The notes: generated from the sequence alone by a model not told the origin. DNA of 64,000 nt from Isoetes taiwanensis (GCA_021234155.1 JAJEKV010000238.1:186001-250000), one strand, 5' to 3'. Positions 1 to 11,258 are shown, numbered from the stretch's first letter. Numbers and translations are program-made.

Positions 1-429
1 TCCTGCTTGGGCCCCTATTGAAACTTTAGTTTTTCATCAAAAATGAGGAATTCGAGAATGAGGGCTCTAGCAGAACAATTTCTTAAATATAAAGGCCCTT
101 CTTTTTCATTTGAATACACCGAATCTTAGATAAGAAGGCAGATGTGTCTTCCAGTTGTGAGTAGTTCTAGAATGCGATGTATATATAGAACTCGCACTAT
201 GCATGGAACAAAATTTCAAGATTTTTAGTTCCAGTTGTTTGCATCTAGTGCATTCGTAATTGAACTAACCAAAAATTGCATTAAGCAACCTGTAATACCA
301 ATATAGTAATTAGTGCTTTCTGTGCGACTCACATAGACACCACAAGAGCAGCAAACCCGGCCTTCTGAGACTATAGAGATAGTCCATGTGTATATCATGG
401 TCACGTCCCGATCAGAGCTCGGGACCACA

Positions 430-526
430 CTCTTTAGGAAGAAACTAGAGACATCAAGGACATCAAGGACTAGAGCCAAGAACTCTTTAGGAAGAAACTA
501 GAGACATCAAGGACTACAGCCAAGAA
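430..526. repeat. Tandem duplication, two units of about 45-51 bp
   Basis: A unit starting CTCTTTAGGAAGAAACTAGA occurs at about 430-480 and again at 481-526. The first unit contains an additional internal duplication of ACATCAAGG, which accounts for the length difference. It lies in noncoding DNA and has no known function. Confidence 0.8.
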
Positions 527-1153
527 TGATCGTGGCCAAGAAGGCGGCCAACGACAATGTCTAAATTTTGGATGATACCAAATAAGGAGTGGCTTGAGAG
601 ATTCCAACATTCTACATCGTTGTGGTCCCTTAACGCCCCGGTTCTCGGGTTTACACGGTCAGATTTAATCTGGACCGTTGGCTTCACAGCTGTTACCAGC
701 TAATAACGAGTCTGTGTCTCAAAATTTAGGCAGATTTCCTGTAACACCCTTGGATAATCGATTCAAAATGGCATAACACCCTAGGGCTTTCTTTTCGCCC
801 TGTTCCGGCAAAGCTCCAGAGAAGGTCGATGGCTCTGTAAGGAATAAACCCAAAAAGAGAGGAAAGGCGTAAAAAGCTCCTGCGCAGGAAAGATGCGCAT
901 GTGGAAACCCTTTCCCGGTGAAGCTGCTTTAACAAAGCTCCACCATAGCTCGGAATCTCTGGAGCTCCACCATAGCTCGGCTCTCTGCAGAAAAACCTTG
1001 TGGCAGATTCATGCATCACTTTTTTCACAGTCATACTCACCGGAATGGGGCCTGCCGAAGCATATTGCCGGAATGCCAGGAAAGTCTTGGGAATGCCGCA
1101 ACGAGGCAGAACAGGTATGTGAAAACCCTCAACTGGGGAGCAGCGATAGCGAC

Positions 1154-1267
1154 CGCCTCGGCGTTTACCTCAAAAATTTTGGGCCATGGTTAAAATGGCT
1201 CGGTGTGCGCACACCCGAGCCATTTTGGCCATGGCCCGAAAATTTTTTTTCGGTAACGCCCTCAGGC
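1154..1267. repeat. Long inverted repeat (foldback/MITE-like)
   Basis: Two arms of about 55 bp meet at an axis between 1208 and 1209 (GGTGTGC|GCACACC). Both arms contain AAAATGGCTCGG or its complement, GGGCCATGG, an A/T-rich tract and GGCGTT. The arms match except for a few substitutions and small gaps. A second perfect hairpin overlaps the right arm at about 1254-1277 (TAACGCCCT paired with AGGGCGTTA). It could be a small foldback transposon or a structured promoter-proximal element about 170 bp upstream of the kinase ATG. I could not identify a target duplication. Confidence 0.75.
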
Positions 1268-1440
1268 CAGGGCGTTATCTACACCATATTAATGGAATGT
1301 GTCATTTTTTGAAAACAGACTGCCTTTACAAAGAACAAGTCTGTGCCTTTGAAATGCCTGGATCTCTTACAACAAAGTTGAATATTGGCCCTCTTGTTTT
1401 CTCCAATTCCGGCTGCAGTGCTCTCTAGAGTGCAGCAGCA

Positions 1441-3969
1441 ATGGACTATATTTTTGGCCTCTTGATTTTATCTGCCACTATTGGAAAAGCAATCTCTGCG
1501 CCGCATATCCAGTATTATCCCACAGGATACGAGGCAGTTAACAAGGGCGTTCTCTATGATCTAGGCAATGGATTCCAAGGTCGATACTCGTTCATCCATT
1601 CCAATGCAACTGGGTTGAACGTTGCTTATGGTCTTTGGTTTGTGAATGCAACAAATGAAGAGTACTATCTTTGCCTGCTTGAGTTCAGAAACATATCTAC
1701 GGCCACCACTTTCAATCCTGCACCTGCCCAAATTGTGTGGTGTGCCAACACTGACGGCCACATACACGCACCTGTAAGCTCAGGAGCCACTTTAACGTTC
1801 CAAACAGATGGAAATTTGGTTCTGAAAGACACCCAAGGCGTCTCTGTTTTCGAAACCGGAACTGCAGGACAAGGGGTTAGTTACCTTGGTATACATTATT
1901 GGGTTAATCTCTTGTTAGTTGCAGCTGATGGCACTGTTATTTGGAAGAGTCATGAATCCCCCGTCAATACTTTAGTACCAGATCAGGACTTTACAAACGA
2001 AATGAGGTTGACTAGCTGGTCGAGTTCTACAAATAACTCACAAGGACCTTACAGCATGGTGATGGAAAGTGGTGGAGTTGCCCTCTATTATGATAATTCC
2101 CCATACTGGGTATTCTCCAATAGTAGCCCAAACACCATACAATCTGTCAAAAATGCCAATACTCAGCTCTATGCATATCTATGCACGGATAATGGAATGA
2201 AAGCAGGATTGGTCTTAAGCTCAAATTATAGCAATCTTTATTATACCACAGGTGAAACAACAGCAGATTGTTCTCTTTTTCTTAATGGAAGCGCAAGCCC
2301 GCGTAAGATCTTTTACTTTGGTTCAACAGTACTTCAGAGCTACACAATCACAACATTTATGAAGCTGGAGCCTGATGGAAATCTCGGCGCATATTATTGG
2401 GATAATGACAAGTACAATTGGTCTAGGTTTTTTGTACTGTTCAATTCTTTATGCGACCTTCCAGGATCTTGTGGTGATTATGGTATTTGTAAAGATGAGA
2501 AATGTTCTTGTCCTCCTTCATTTGTAGTCAATAATTTAACCTTGGGATGTGAGTTAGGCAAGAAGACTACAGGTTTTCAGGATTTGCAAGATATAACATA
2601 CTTTTCCAACGAATACAGTGATCCAGATTTTGTAAGTCAGAATTCCTCAGCCTGCAAGATTTTGTGCGAGAAAAATACTTCCTGTGCAGCTGCATTTTAC
2701 AATCAAACAAGTTCTTATTGCTACTTAGCACAGCAGGTAAGGACAATGAAATGGACATCTGATCAGAATTGTGTGGCTTTCCTCAAGTTGGGAGCAACAT
2801 CAGCAGGTTCCATCTCAAAACCCTCCCACCACATTTCTGTTGGAATTATTATAGGCAGCATCCTTGCATCCGTGGTTGGAATTATCATTATTGTAGTGGC
2901 TATGGTGTTTAAGTTAAGTCAAGAAAATAATATGGAGTTAAAGTCACATGAAATTCCAGTCATGCAAGAGCATAGCCAACATGGTCATGTGGTTGGGCCA
3001 GTCAGATATTCATATTCTCAGATTGAAGAACTAACTTCAGGATTTAGTACATTGATTGGCAAGGGAGGATTTGCAAAAGTGTACAAAGGAGTTCTTCCAA
3101 ATTATGACGAAGTTGCCGTAAAGGTTCTAGATGCTGCTTGGTATGATGGAAAGGACTTCTTTGCAGAGATGTCTATCTTGGAAAAAATTCATCACGTCAA
3201 TCTGGTGGAGCTGATAGGATATTGTCTACAAGAGCCACACAGAATTTTGATTTATGATTACTTGCCTAATGGCTCTCTAGACAAATGGATTTTTGGACAT
3301 CTGTTAAGCTGGGACATAAGGTTTAAACTTGCATTAGGAATTGCACAAGGCATGGCATACTTGCATGAAGGATGCAAACACAGAATACTGCATTTGGATC
3401 TGAAGCCACAAAACATTCTTCTAGACTCAAACTTCATTCCTAAAGTGGCAGATTTTGGGTTGTCCAGATTCATGAACAAAGATCAGAGCATTATGATGAC
3501 GAATACATTAAGAGGCACTCCAGGATATATGGCTCCAGATTTGCTAGCAGAAGGCGGGGTTACTTACAAAGCAGATGTTTACAGCTACGGGGTGGTGGTT
3601 TTGGAAATTCTATATGGCCGAAAAAGTGGTGAGCTATATGACAAGTTGAAGAAGGTAGTCGTGTCTGAAAATGAAGATGATGAATCTCATATGCTGGATA
3701 TAGTCGACATATCCAATTTGACGCCAATTCAGAAAAAACAGGCAAGCAGAGCACTGCAAGTAACTTTGCTATGTCTAGAAACGGATCCTGCTTGTCGTCC
3801 ATCGATGACAGAAATAGTGCAAATGCTACAAGGTCTGATATCCATTCCTTCAATTCCACTGACTGAAAGAAGACTGTTTAGTTGGGGTGTTATGAGCTCT
3901 TCGAATACAAGCAAAACGAATGCATCTAGCCGCAGCGCCTTCATCTCGAGTGAGCAATCGACACAATAA
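1441..3969 (+). CDS. G-type lectin S-receptor-like Ser/Thr protein kinase
   Basis: A single-exon open frame of 842 residues. An N-terminal signal peptide (about residues 1-20, cleavage near ISA|P) leads into a bulb-type (mannose-binding) lectin region with repeated D-G-NLVL patterns. A Cys-rich EGF/PAN-like stretch follows at about 335-450 (CDLPGSCGDYGICKDEKCSC...), then one transmembrane helix at about 467-490. The cytoplasmic kinase has the glycine loop IGKGGFAKVYKG from 539, the ATP lysine K561 (VAVKVL), the catalytic loop HLDLKPQN (H651-D653) and DFG at 671-673. The family perceives extracellular ligands at the plasma membrane and phosphorylates Ser/Thr. This copy is non-RD (HLD instead of HRD) and has APD at 698-700 instead of the usual APE. 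The length fits the family and no lesion is seen. The ATG at 1441 is chosen because it begins the signal peptide. Ligand and pathway are unknown. Confidence 0.93.
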   Translation: MDYIFGLLILSATIGKAISAPHIQYYPTGYEAVNKGVLYDLGNGFQGRYSFIHSNATGLNVAYGLWFVNATNEEYYLCLLEFRNISTATTFNPAPAQIVWCANTDGHIHAPVSSGATLTFQTDGNLVLKDTQGVSVFETGTAGQGVSYLGIHYWVNLLLVAADGTVIWKSHESPVNTLVPDQDFTNEMRLTSWSSSTNNSQGPYSMVMESGGVALYYDNSPYWVFSNSSPNTIQSVKNANTQLYAYLCTDNGMKAGLVLSSNYSNLYYTTGETTADCSLFLNGSASPRKIFYFGSTVLQSYTITTFMKLEPDGNLGAYYWDNDKYNWSRFFVLFNSLCDLPGSCGDYGICKDEKCSCPPSFVVNNLTLGCELGKKTTGFQDLQDITYFSNEYSDPDFVSQNSSACKILCEKNTSCAAAFYNQTSSYCYLAQQVRTMKWTSDQNCVAFLKLGATSAGSISKPSHHISVGIIIGSILASVVGIIIIVVAMVFKLSQENNMELKSHEIPVMQEHSQHGHVVGPVRYSYSQIEELTSGFSTLIGKGGFAKVYKGVLPNYDEVAVKVLDAAWYDGKDFFAEMSILEKIHHVNLVELIGYCLQEPHRILIYDYLPNGSLDKWIFGHLLSWDIRFKLALGIAQGMAYLHEGCKHRILHLDLKPQNILLDSNFIPKVADFGLSRFMNKDQSIMMTNTLRGTPGYMAPDLLAEGGVTYKADVYSYGVVVLEILYGRKSGELYDKLKKVVVSENEDDESHMLDIVDISNLTPIQKKQASRALQVTLLCLETDPACRPSMTEIVQMLQGLISIPSIPLTERRLFSWGVMSSSNTSKTNASSRSAFISSEQSTQ

Positions 3970-4094
3970 GGTCCAAGAAAGCTAAGTGAATAAAAGGCAT
4001 GTATATTCTAGCCCCCTTATTGTGTTCTGTTGGATCGTGTTATTGTACTCTAATATTGTATAATATTGTATAGGATAATATTCAGTCCCGTGTA
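3970..4094 (+). other. 3' UTR of the receptor kinase gene
   Basis: The stop codon ends at 3969. An AATAAA-like signal (GAATAAAAGG, about 3988-3997) and T-rich, TTGT-containing sequence follow, as expected for plant 3' end formation. The exact polyadenylation site cannot be read from sequence alone. Confidence 0.5.
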
Positions 4095-4363
4095 TTTTTT
4101 GGGTTGCCCCTAAGGGGGCAAACCCTTGTTTATGTGGGTTTGTGGCATATTATAGGTATATGCCAGTATATGCTTGGAATATGCCTATGACTGCTCAAAA
4201 CCCGTTATTGGCTGTAAACTCTCGGTCGTTTTCGTTGTTGGGCAGCCACTCTTGAAACTGGCTAACCGGAGAGGCCTGCTCTGGGATTTAGTATCTGGCC
4301 TTCCCATCTTCCATCTGAAGCCTATCTGAAGGGGGAGGTTAGCAAGTCGATCATGTCATCTGT
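4095..4363. repeat. Direct repeat, left copy (about 270 bp)
   Basis: Nearly identical to 7834-8103, with about six substitutions by hand count. It opens with a strong hairpin (GGGTTGCCCC, loop TAA, GGGGGCAAACCC) and contains further short palindromes such as GGCATAT...ATATGCC. The two copies bracket the kinesin pseudogene. They do not show clear TG...CA LTR ends, and I see no primer-binding site or polypurine tract next to them, so LTR status is unproven. Confidence 0.85.
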
Positions 4364-4562
4364 GGCCATAGCCGAAATGCCATAAAATTCTGTAATCAAG
4401 CATCCTAAATTGCTTTTTGATCTATTTGTTAGTCTAATGATAGCTCGTCGTTTGCAGGTCTGACAATATCGAACTTGTGGAAGCTTGTGTAATCTTTTGT
4501 GCTTGGAGTTTTATTTGTGAAGCCTGGCATCGAAAGATCATGATAATTATTGCCACAGTACA

Positions 4563-6544
4563 ATGAGACCTTCAGGGGCAAATGGAGTTAGTAGACCCAG
4601 GTCTGCAGGCCCAAGAAAAAGTAGCGCAGCTCCTAATGGAGGTAAGTTTGTCAGTGTAACCTCTTTCCTCTGACAACGTGATATTGGCTTTCCACATCGA
4701 TCAATTCCTTTCCTCTTTCAAGGAGTATCTGGTAGTAAAACTTTCATAAAAAACACTTGCATTTCTTAGATTTCTTCATAGACATCCTAGGCAGGTTTCT
4801 GACAGATCCAAATGGATCACAGATTTTGCTAGGCTACTGCACCTGCAATTGTAGATTATGTGCTCTCTTCAATCACCTTGACCAGTAAACTTTTGCACTT
4901 GGTCTAAATTTCCTTTTTATTTTTTTCTCACAAAATGCTGCATGGCAGTTGCTGGAAGGGTCAGAGTGGCAGTGAGATTGCGGCCTAGGAATGCAGAAGA
5001 GTTGGCAGTAGATGCAGATTTTGGGGATTGTGTTGAGCTTTTACCAGAGGTGAGTTTCAAATGATAATTTCTTAGCTGCATAATACTCCAGTTTCTTTTT
5101 ATCTTTACCTTTTTGTGCTTTACATGCAGATGAAACGGTGAAAACTGCGAAAAAATAACTGGGAATGTGACACCTATCAATTTGATGAGGTTCTTTCAGA
5201 CACTTCATCACAAAAGCGAGTATATGAACTTGTCGCCAAGTCTGTAGTTGAGGTTAGCAATGCATTTTCTTCCTATTTTTGCTGTAAGGACAATCTGAAT
5301 CATTTGATTGCCTTGTGCAGAGTGTCTTGGAGGGATATAATGGAACAGTTATGGCATATGGACAAACAGGTACTGGTAAAACTTACACATTAGGAAGAAT
5401 AGATGAGGAGGACAGTGCCAATAGATGTATCATGGTCCGAGCTATGGAGGACATAATAGCAGATATTAATCCAGAGTGTGATTCAGTGCAAGTGTGGAGC
5501 AATGTGTCTGCTGACAGTAATAAAGATACAAAGTTAAATGAGAACATTGATTTATTATTGATAGGGATACATAATTTCCAATATTCTTGCTTAAGTGTTT
5601 GCTTACCAGATTTGCTGGCTCAGCTCTACATGGAAACGTTTCAGAATCTTCTGGCGCCTGAAAAAGACAATGTACCAATTGCGGAAGATCTAAAGACAGG
5701 GGATATCTCAGTTCTTTTGTAGAACTACTCTTGATGGGAGAAACTAATCGTATTGCAGCTAACACCAAAATGAACAGAGAGTCTTCTCGAAGTCATGCAA
5801 TTTTGCTGGTTAGATTTTTGTTGGCAGCTTGCTTGTCCAGGATTATATGGTGTTCAAATATGAGGATTGAGCAAGGTTACTGAGAAGTAGTTTTTCCAAT
5901 GTTTCTAACTTACTAATGATATCCATGGGAGTCCATGTGGATTAATATATTGTCTGGCAATAGTAGTCTTAAGGGTATAAAGAAGTATGGAGATTATAAA
6001 GCCCTTGAGGTGATTGACTTTAGGTATTTTTACAGGTTCAATTAAAAAGGTGCAAAGCAGAAACAAGTCAAATTCAAGTTGAAAATCGTATCGGGATACC
6101 TAGAGGACAGAGAGCACCAACCATAGGAAAGAGCAAACTTCTTATAGTACTTGCAGGCTCAGAACGAGTTGACAAATCAGGTATGGACCATGTTTCAAGA
6201 GCTGGGATGTAGCTATGTAATGCATCTTATGCCTTAACATTGTGACCATCAAGGAGTGTCGCTTGATAATGTATTGGAGCAACCAATATTAGTTCATTGT
6301 TCTTTGGATGTTTATCCATGCATTCATGTATATAGCCACTATAGTTTTCTTTAAAAAACCGTTAATTTATCTTATCTTCCAGGCAGTGAAGGGCTTACTT
6401 TGGAGGAGGCAAAATTCATTAACCTGTCACTTACGGCACTTGGAAAGTGCATTAATGCATTTGCTGAAAATAGTCCGCATGTCCCTACTCGAGATTCAAA
6501 ATTGACTAGGTTGCTCAGGGATTCTTTTGGAAGTATTTTTAGGT
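4563..6544 (+). pseudogene. ARK-type (armadillo-repeat) kinesin motor domain, broken
   Basis: Exons with GT-AG borders are at 4563-4641, 4949-5049, 5130-5252, from 5321, about 5624-5810, 6036-6180 and 6383-6544. They encode the motor start (VAGRVRVAVRLRPRN), the P-loop [10 protein letters not shown], a switch I-like NRESSRSHAI, a damaged switch II (LAGSE with the preceding D missing) and [14 protein letters not shown]. These match plant ARK kinesins, which move on microtubules. Lesions: an in-frame TGA at 5139-5141, a deletion plus frameshift near 5714-5730, loss of one switch II codon, and truncation after RLLRDSFG at 6544. The armadillo repeats and stalk are absent. The unit sits between ~270-bp direct repeats, so it may be a captured or duplicated gene segment. 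Confidence 0.88.
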
Positions 6545-6767
6545 TTAACTGGTAAGAGGTCTGCAAGTTTCAAGTTGAATTGAATAGTTAGCTTCTAGCA
6601 AAAGGTCAATAAGCTTACCTTTATTAATACTCTTAATGGGACACATCTGTTTTACAGCGCCTCATCTGACGTAGCACAGATCCAGACTGTTACAATCTAA
6701 AAATCAAGCGCATGGCGCAACTCAACTACAAACTCGACTAACGTAAAATTCAAATGCTGGCACACAT

Positions 6768-7190
6768 GACCATTGGCTAGCAGAAAAGTACATAAAATAT
6801 GATAAAATATGAGAAATGATGCACAATGCTTTAATATCAATTTTGGTCAGCATTATATCTTATTAATAATAGCTAGACATTGGCAAAATGTTCAACAATG
6901 TGCTTTGCAACTTTGCTCAAGCACGAACATCACATTATGGGATTGTTTCAAGTCACAATACCGTCTCCATCCCTCCCATTCTCAAATAGTCAACACATGA
7001 CCATTGGCTAGTATAAGAGTACATAAAATATGAGAAATGGTGCACAACACTTTAATACCAATTTTGCTAGACATTGGCAAAATGTCCAACAACACGCTTG
7101 GCAACTTTGCCCAGGCACCTACATCACATTATGGGATTGTTTAAAGTCACAATTCTGTCTCCATCCCCCCATTCTCAAATAATCAATTTT
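6768..7190. repeat. Tandem duplication, period about 230 bp
   Basis: A segment beginning GACCATTGGCTAG at 6768 recurs from about 7000. Both copies contain ACATTGGCAAAATGT, CATCACATTATGGGATTGTT and GTCTCCATCCC in the same order, with substitutions and small indels. The sequence is noncoding. It lies between the truncated kinesin and the right ~270-bp direct repeat. Confidence 0.8.
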
Positions 7191-7373
7191 TATTCATATA
7201 TTGGGTTTGGGACACTCGACTTCATGATTTTCTATCCACATTCCCTAGTAGAAAGGCATCGCCATTCACTTACCCTCTTTGCACCACATTTGTTACTTGA
7301 GTAGCCAAATTCAAATAGCAAGTTCCACAATAGGGGCTGCTTAAACATAGTGAATATTGTCACTCTTGGTCCC

Positions 7374-7455
7374 AGCCACACACCAACACCATTGGATTGA
7401 AATAGTTGAGTGATAGCCACACACCAACACCATTGGATTGAAATAGTTGAGTGAT
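7374..7455. repeat. Perfect 39-bp tandem duplication
   Basis: The unit AGCCACACACCAACACC...TTGAGTGAT occurs twice back to back (about 7375-7413 and 7414-7452) without differences, so the duplication is recent. It lies in noncoding DNA. Confidence 0.85.
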
Positions 7456-7833
7456 CAATTATGAAAAATAGAAACTTAAAAAATAGAACAGAATAGATTT
7501 TTTAAGGTCCACGAAGACGAAGAGGTCATGGGATCCAAGAATTGAGTAATCTTAACATAAAAAACTATGTCGAGATGTGGACATTTGGCCTCTTTGACCT
7601 TTGAAGGACTAAAGCTTCAATAACTTGAAAATACCATAATGTGCAAGTAAATGCATATTTCAATAATATTGTTAAAAGAAATTGCACGATTTTTAGAGAT
7701 GAATATTTGGCATCTTTGACCTTTAAAGGGCTAAAAGGTTCATTAACTTGAAATACTATAGTTTATCCTCACAAGTAAACGCAAAATTTGATAATATTAT
7801 TAATGCATTTTGAGCTCTTCTTTGCTAGAGCCT

Positions 7834-8103
7834 ATTTTTGGGTTGCCCCTAAGGGGGCAAACCCTTGTTTATGTGGGTTTGTGGCATATTATAGGTATAT
7901 GCCAGTATATGCTTGGAATATGCCTATGACTGCTCCAAACCCGTTATTGGCTGTAAACTCTCGGTCGTTTTCGTTGTTGGGCAGCCACTCTTGAAACTGG
8001 CTAATCGGAAAGGCCTGCTCTAGGATTTAGTATCTGGCCTTCCCATCTTCCATCTGAAGCCTATCTGAAGGAGGAGGTTAGCAAGTCGATCATGTCATTT
8101 GTG
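7834..8103. repeat. Direct repeat, right copy (about 270 bp)
   Basis: Partner of 4095-4363 in the same orientation, with the same opening hairpin and the same ending (GATCATGTCATTTGTG). Divergence is about 2% by hand count. The 3.5 kb between the copies contains the kinesin pseudogene and the 230-bp tandem duplication. Confidence 0.85.
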
Positions 8104-9545
8104 CATCCATATATTCTCAACACTGTTAGATATGAGGCAAAATTTGAGGCAAATAAGCATCCTGGGCGCTGCCTCAAATTATTCCCATTCCTCGTCATTG
8201 ACTTAACTTCCTTGACTTAATTCCCAAAAAGCCCTTCGTATTTTTAAAATTCCCAAAATGCCCTTAAATTTTAAATATTTTCCCAAATAGCCCCGTATAT
8301 TTTATAGTTCTGAAATTCGTGTGTTCTTTATTTCACAGGTTGCTAAACTCTTTAGCTGCATTTTGGAAGATAAAGGTAGTTCGTTGGCTACAGAGGATTT
8401 CGTTTCTAAATGTTCGGGGTTATGGTTTTGAATTGACTGTCAAATATGCCTTCGAACTATGATTTAAGCCACTTCACCCTCCGGCCATGGAGGGCAACCC
8501 TCCGTGCGCAGCACCTTGTTAATATTTCTTTGTTTTTTAATAGCTTCGTGGCACTTCCAACGTTCTCGAAACCAGATATATATACCATATTATAGTTGTT
8601 CTAGAAATCAGTTGGTTTTAGTTGGTATTCTACATTTATATACAAGTTTATTATTATTTAGGGCCTGCACATTTGGAGAAATATGTGATAAAAATTTGCG
8701 AAAAATACCCTGCAAAAACACACTCATGTGAAAGATTCTCCTAGATGCTATAGAGATTCCTTTATATTTTCAAAGATTATCCCAAGATTCCTCTATATTT
8801 CTCAAGATTCTATGTATATTCTCCTATATTCTCTTAGATTAGATGAAAATTCCTCAAGGTTCTTCAAGATTCCATTAAGATTCCTCTAGATTATAAAGAT
8901 TATTCCAAGGAAATCCATGGCCATGGATTGTTATGATGCATCTGTTGTTTTTCTACATTCATCCTTCAATGTATTTAGACGAAGTAATACGGGATTCTAA
9001 TCTATGAATTTGCCTCAATATAGACTTCTTTTATAAGTTCAATACATTCGTTCAATTGCACTTGCTTGTTTTCCACATTCTAATAGTTGAATACCAGAAT
9101 CTTATAATTTGAGTTCAATCTTTTGGTTAGAAGAAGCCAGCTAAGAAACATATGATGGAGTCCACAAAGGGAAGCGTTATAAGCGACTCATATATTGTCT
9201 AAGAAGGGACAGTATAAGGGACTAATATGTGTAAGTTATCTACTTATAGAGGCATTATCAAGAAATTACATATTGGCCAAAGAAATAGGTAACACACTAA
9301 ATCATTAGAAGATCCATTTAAACGTTAGAGACAGTGCTCTTACAATAAGTCGCTCATTGATTGCAGTCATCTTCAACTATGGTAAAGCTTCACATACTCC
9401 AAGAGACATGCCAACAACAACACTCTTGGAGCAAAGCTTTAAAAAAATTAACTGATAAAAACACTTGCAATATTTGGAGGATGGTCAAATATGGAAATTG
9501 AAAATTAAATACGTCTTTTCAATGTAAAACATGTATTTTCCAATA
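8104..9545. other. AT-rich intergenic DNA, no gene supported
   Basis: No reliable coding region. Features seen are alternating AT-rich and CCC-containing words at 8215-8310, and at 8735-8905 a degenerate microsatellite-like run built from AAGATTCCTCTATATT-type words. A short open frame at about 8338-8428 follows an AG acceptor-like sequence, but it is too short to assign. The region ends at the Helitron A insertion site. Confidence 0.4.
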
Positions 9546-10472
9546 TCCTATATTATAATGTTATGGCGTAATTCTTGGATTTGGATCCGCCCTAATATGG
9601 ATGGTGGGGATTGAGGAGTAAATAATCCGACGGCTAAAAGTGGCCCCTTCTCCTTTTTAAAAGAAGCCCCTATACGTTATTTTCGGACACTTTTATTCCT
9701 TTTTTAACCTAAATACCCTGGCGGCTCCTCTAAAAATCCCGCTTCCTCCAAAGTCCGGCATGCTGGGTCGATTTGCAGAAGCCAGATGGAGTCGGCTGGG
9801 GATCTGCAAGTGATCTGCCTGTGCTTTTCATGTATGCAACATTCTAGGCCATCACTGATTGATGCCATCTCTCACTGGAAGTGCGTTTCAACACCAACTC
9901 TTCAAGGTTTTATCCCCTCTTATTTGCTCTGAATTTAGTACACCCTATCGATCCTTCTTTGATTGATTAGAGTCCTTAGATGTTGGTGGTGCAGAATATC
10001 TGCAGTCAAGATTTGATGCAGCAGTACCACTGTTTAGTTTAGGGTTATGGCGCGTCGAAACAGGGACAAGAAGGGACAATGGCTAAAGCATGGCGCAAGT
10101 GGAGCTTCCAGCCCACATCCGGCTAATGCATCCGGCCACTGGAGCTTCTGTCGCCCACATCAAGCCAGACCTCTGTGCCCACATGGGCCTATCGAAGCTC
10201 TTTTTGAAGAGCTCTTCATCTTATCAGAGCGAGGCTCTGTGTTTGCAGGCTTTCAAATTGTTTAAGCTTGGTAGGACAAAGCTTGGTTAGGAACATTTGC
10301 ATTGGTTGTTACCAGAGATATATTTGGAAATGTTTATTGTAATTCCACAAAGAATCTGTTGTTTTCAATAAAGGATCTGCTTATTTGCTTTGGATTAGAT
10401 AGGGATTGAAATGTTTCTAGAGTACTGGAATATTTGGGAGCAGTATAGTCTTATTTCTTGCATGGTACTCAG

Positions 10473-10592
10473 GAGACCCAAGTTGCACAAGAACAAAATT
10501 CCTATTTGACTACATGTGTCCTACTTGCAAAAGACCATTCCGTCCATGTCAAGAATCATATGAGGGATGCCGCTCAGCTAATATTCAAACAG
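10473..10592 (+). other. Exon-like segment, possibly captured by Helitron A
   Basis: A 120-nt stretch is bordered by ACTCAG upstream and GTAAGA downstream, that is, consensus acceptor and donor. It stays open for exactly 40 codons in phase 0, starting ETQVAQEQNSYL and ending DAAQLIFKQ. I do not recognise the parent gene. Helitrons commonly pick up host gene pieces, which makes capture a reasonable reading. Chance cannot be excluded for one short exon. Confidence 0.4.
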
Positions 10593-11173
10593 GTAAGATA
10601 GCATGCAAAGTTTGAGATGGTTTGTAGATTAAATGTTCACTTTCTAACGTTAAAGCACATCAGGCTTTGTCAGCATTTTAACATATTTAGCTTCATCGGA
10701 TAAGGAGTTTTAGCCCCACTTACAAATATTTACCTTCTACAACAACAACAAAACACAAATGTCTAGATGTCCCTGGTATATGCCAATTTCTGCAATGGAT
10801 TGCCCAATGTGACAGGGCATGTGCCTTGCAGTGTCAATTTGTTGTATTATATATAAAGATGTGTTAAACTTGCAATGTATTTGTCTAGATCTACATGTGT
10901 TCCATAACATAAGCAGATTAATACGTCTTTCTAAAGAACCTTTAAACATATATCAGCATTGCTCTGTGCCAGAAGTGTAATTCATATTTTTTCAAATGTG
11001 AATCCCCTTATGGAGTATATGCAAAAAATAGACATTATGTTGAATTGTTAAAAAAACAGACATTATGTTGAATATCATTTTCAATGATGTGCGTTGAGTT
11101 GTTTAAAGAATGCATATTTATGTTAAAAGCATGCTGATCTATATTTGACAACAGTTTTAAATGTACCCAATAA

Positions 11174-11258
11174 ACAAAGCTCAAAGGGCCCTTCAGTCGT
11201 ATCAAGTAATCCAATATACAAAGCTCAAAGGGCCCTTTGGTAGTATCAAGTAATGCAC
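11174..11258. repeat. Tandem duplication of about 45 bp
   Basis: ACAAAGCTCAAAGGGCCCTT followed by a GTATCAAGTAAT motif occurs twice in a row inside Helitron A. The two units differ at a few positions. Confidence 0.75.

Larger units (their letters stand above)
1..1440. other. Upstream region of the receptor kinase, no gene seen
   Basis: I see no convincing coding sequence here. Open frames at 726-1312 overlap one another on both strands and carry no recognisable domain. The stretch holds the 430-526 duplication, a short duplication of the word GCTCCACCATAGCTCGG at 939-979, and the large foldback at 1154-1267. It probably contains the promoter and 5' leader of the kinase gene that starts at 1441. 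The bases just before that start (GCAGCAATGG) are a good plant initiation context. Confidence 0.5.

Noticed and set aside
893..1428. Overlapping plus-strand frames upstream of the receptor kinase
   Set aside because: They run through the foldback and differ in frame. No domain or splice signal supports them.
4095..8103. LTR retrotransposon interpretation of the direct repeats around the kinesin
   Set aside because: No TG...CA ends, primer-binding site, polypurine tract or target duplication could be found, so I list them only as direct repeats.
8338..8428. Short open frame after a CAG acceptor (VAKLFSCILEDK...)
   Set aside because: It could be an exon piece, but one 30-codon frame with no donor or recognisable family is too little to annotate.
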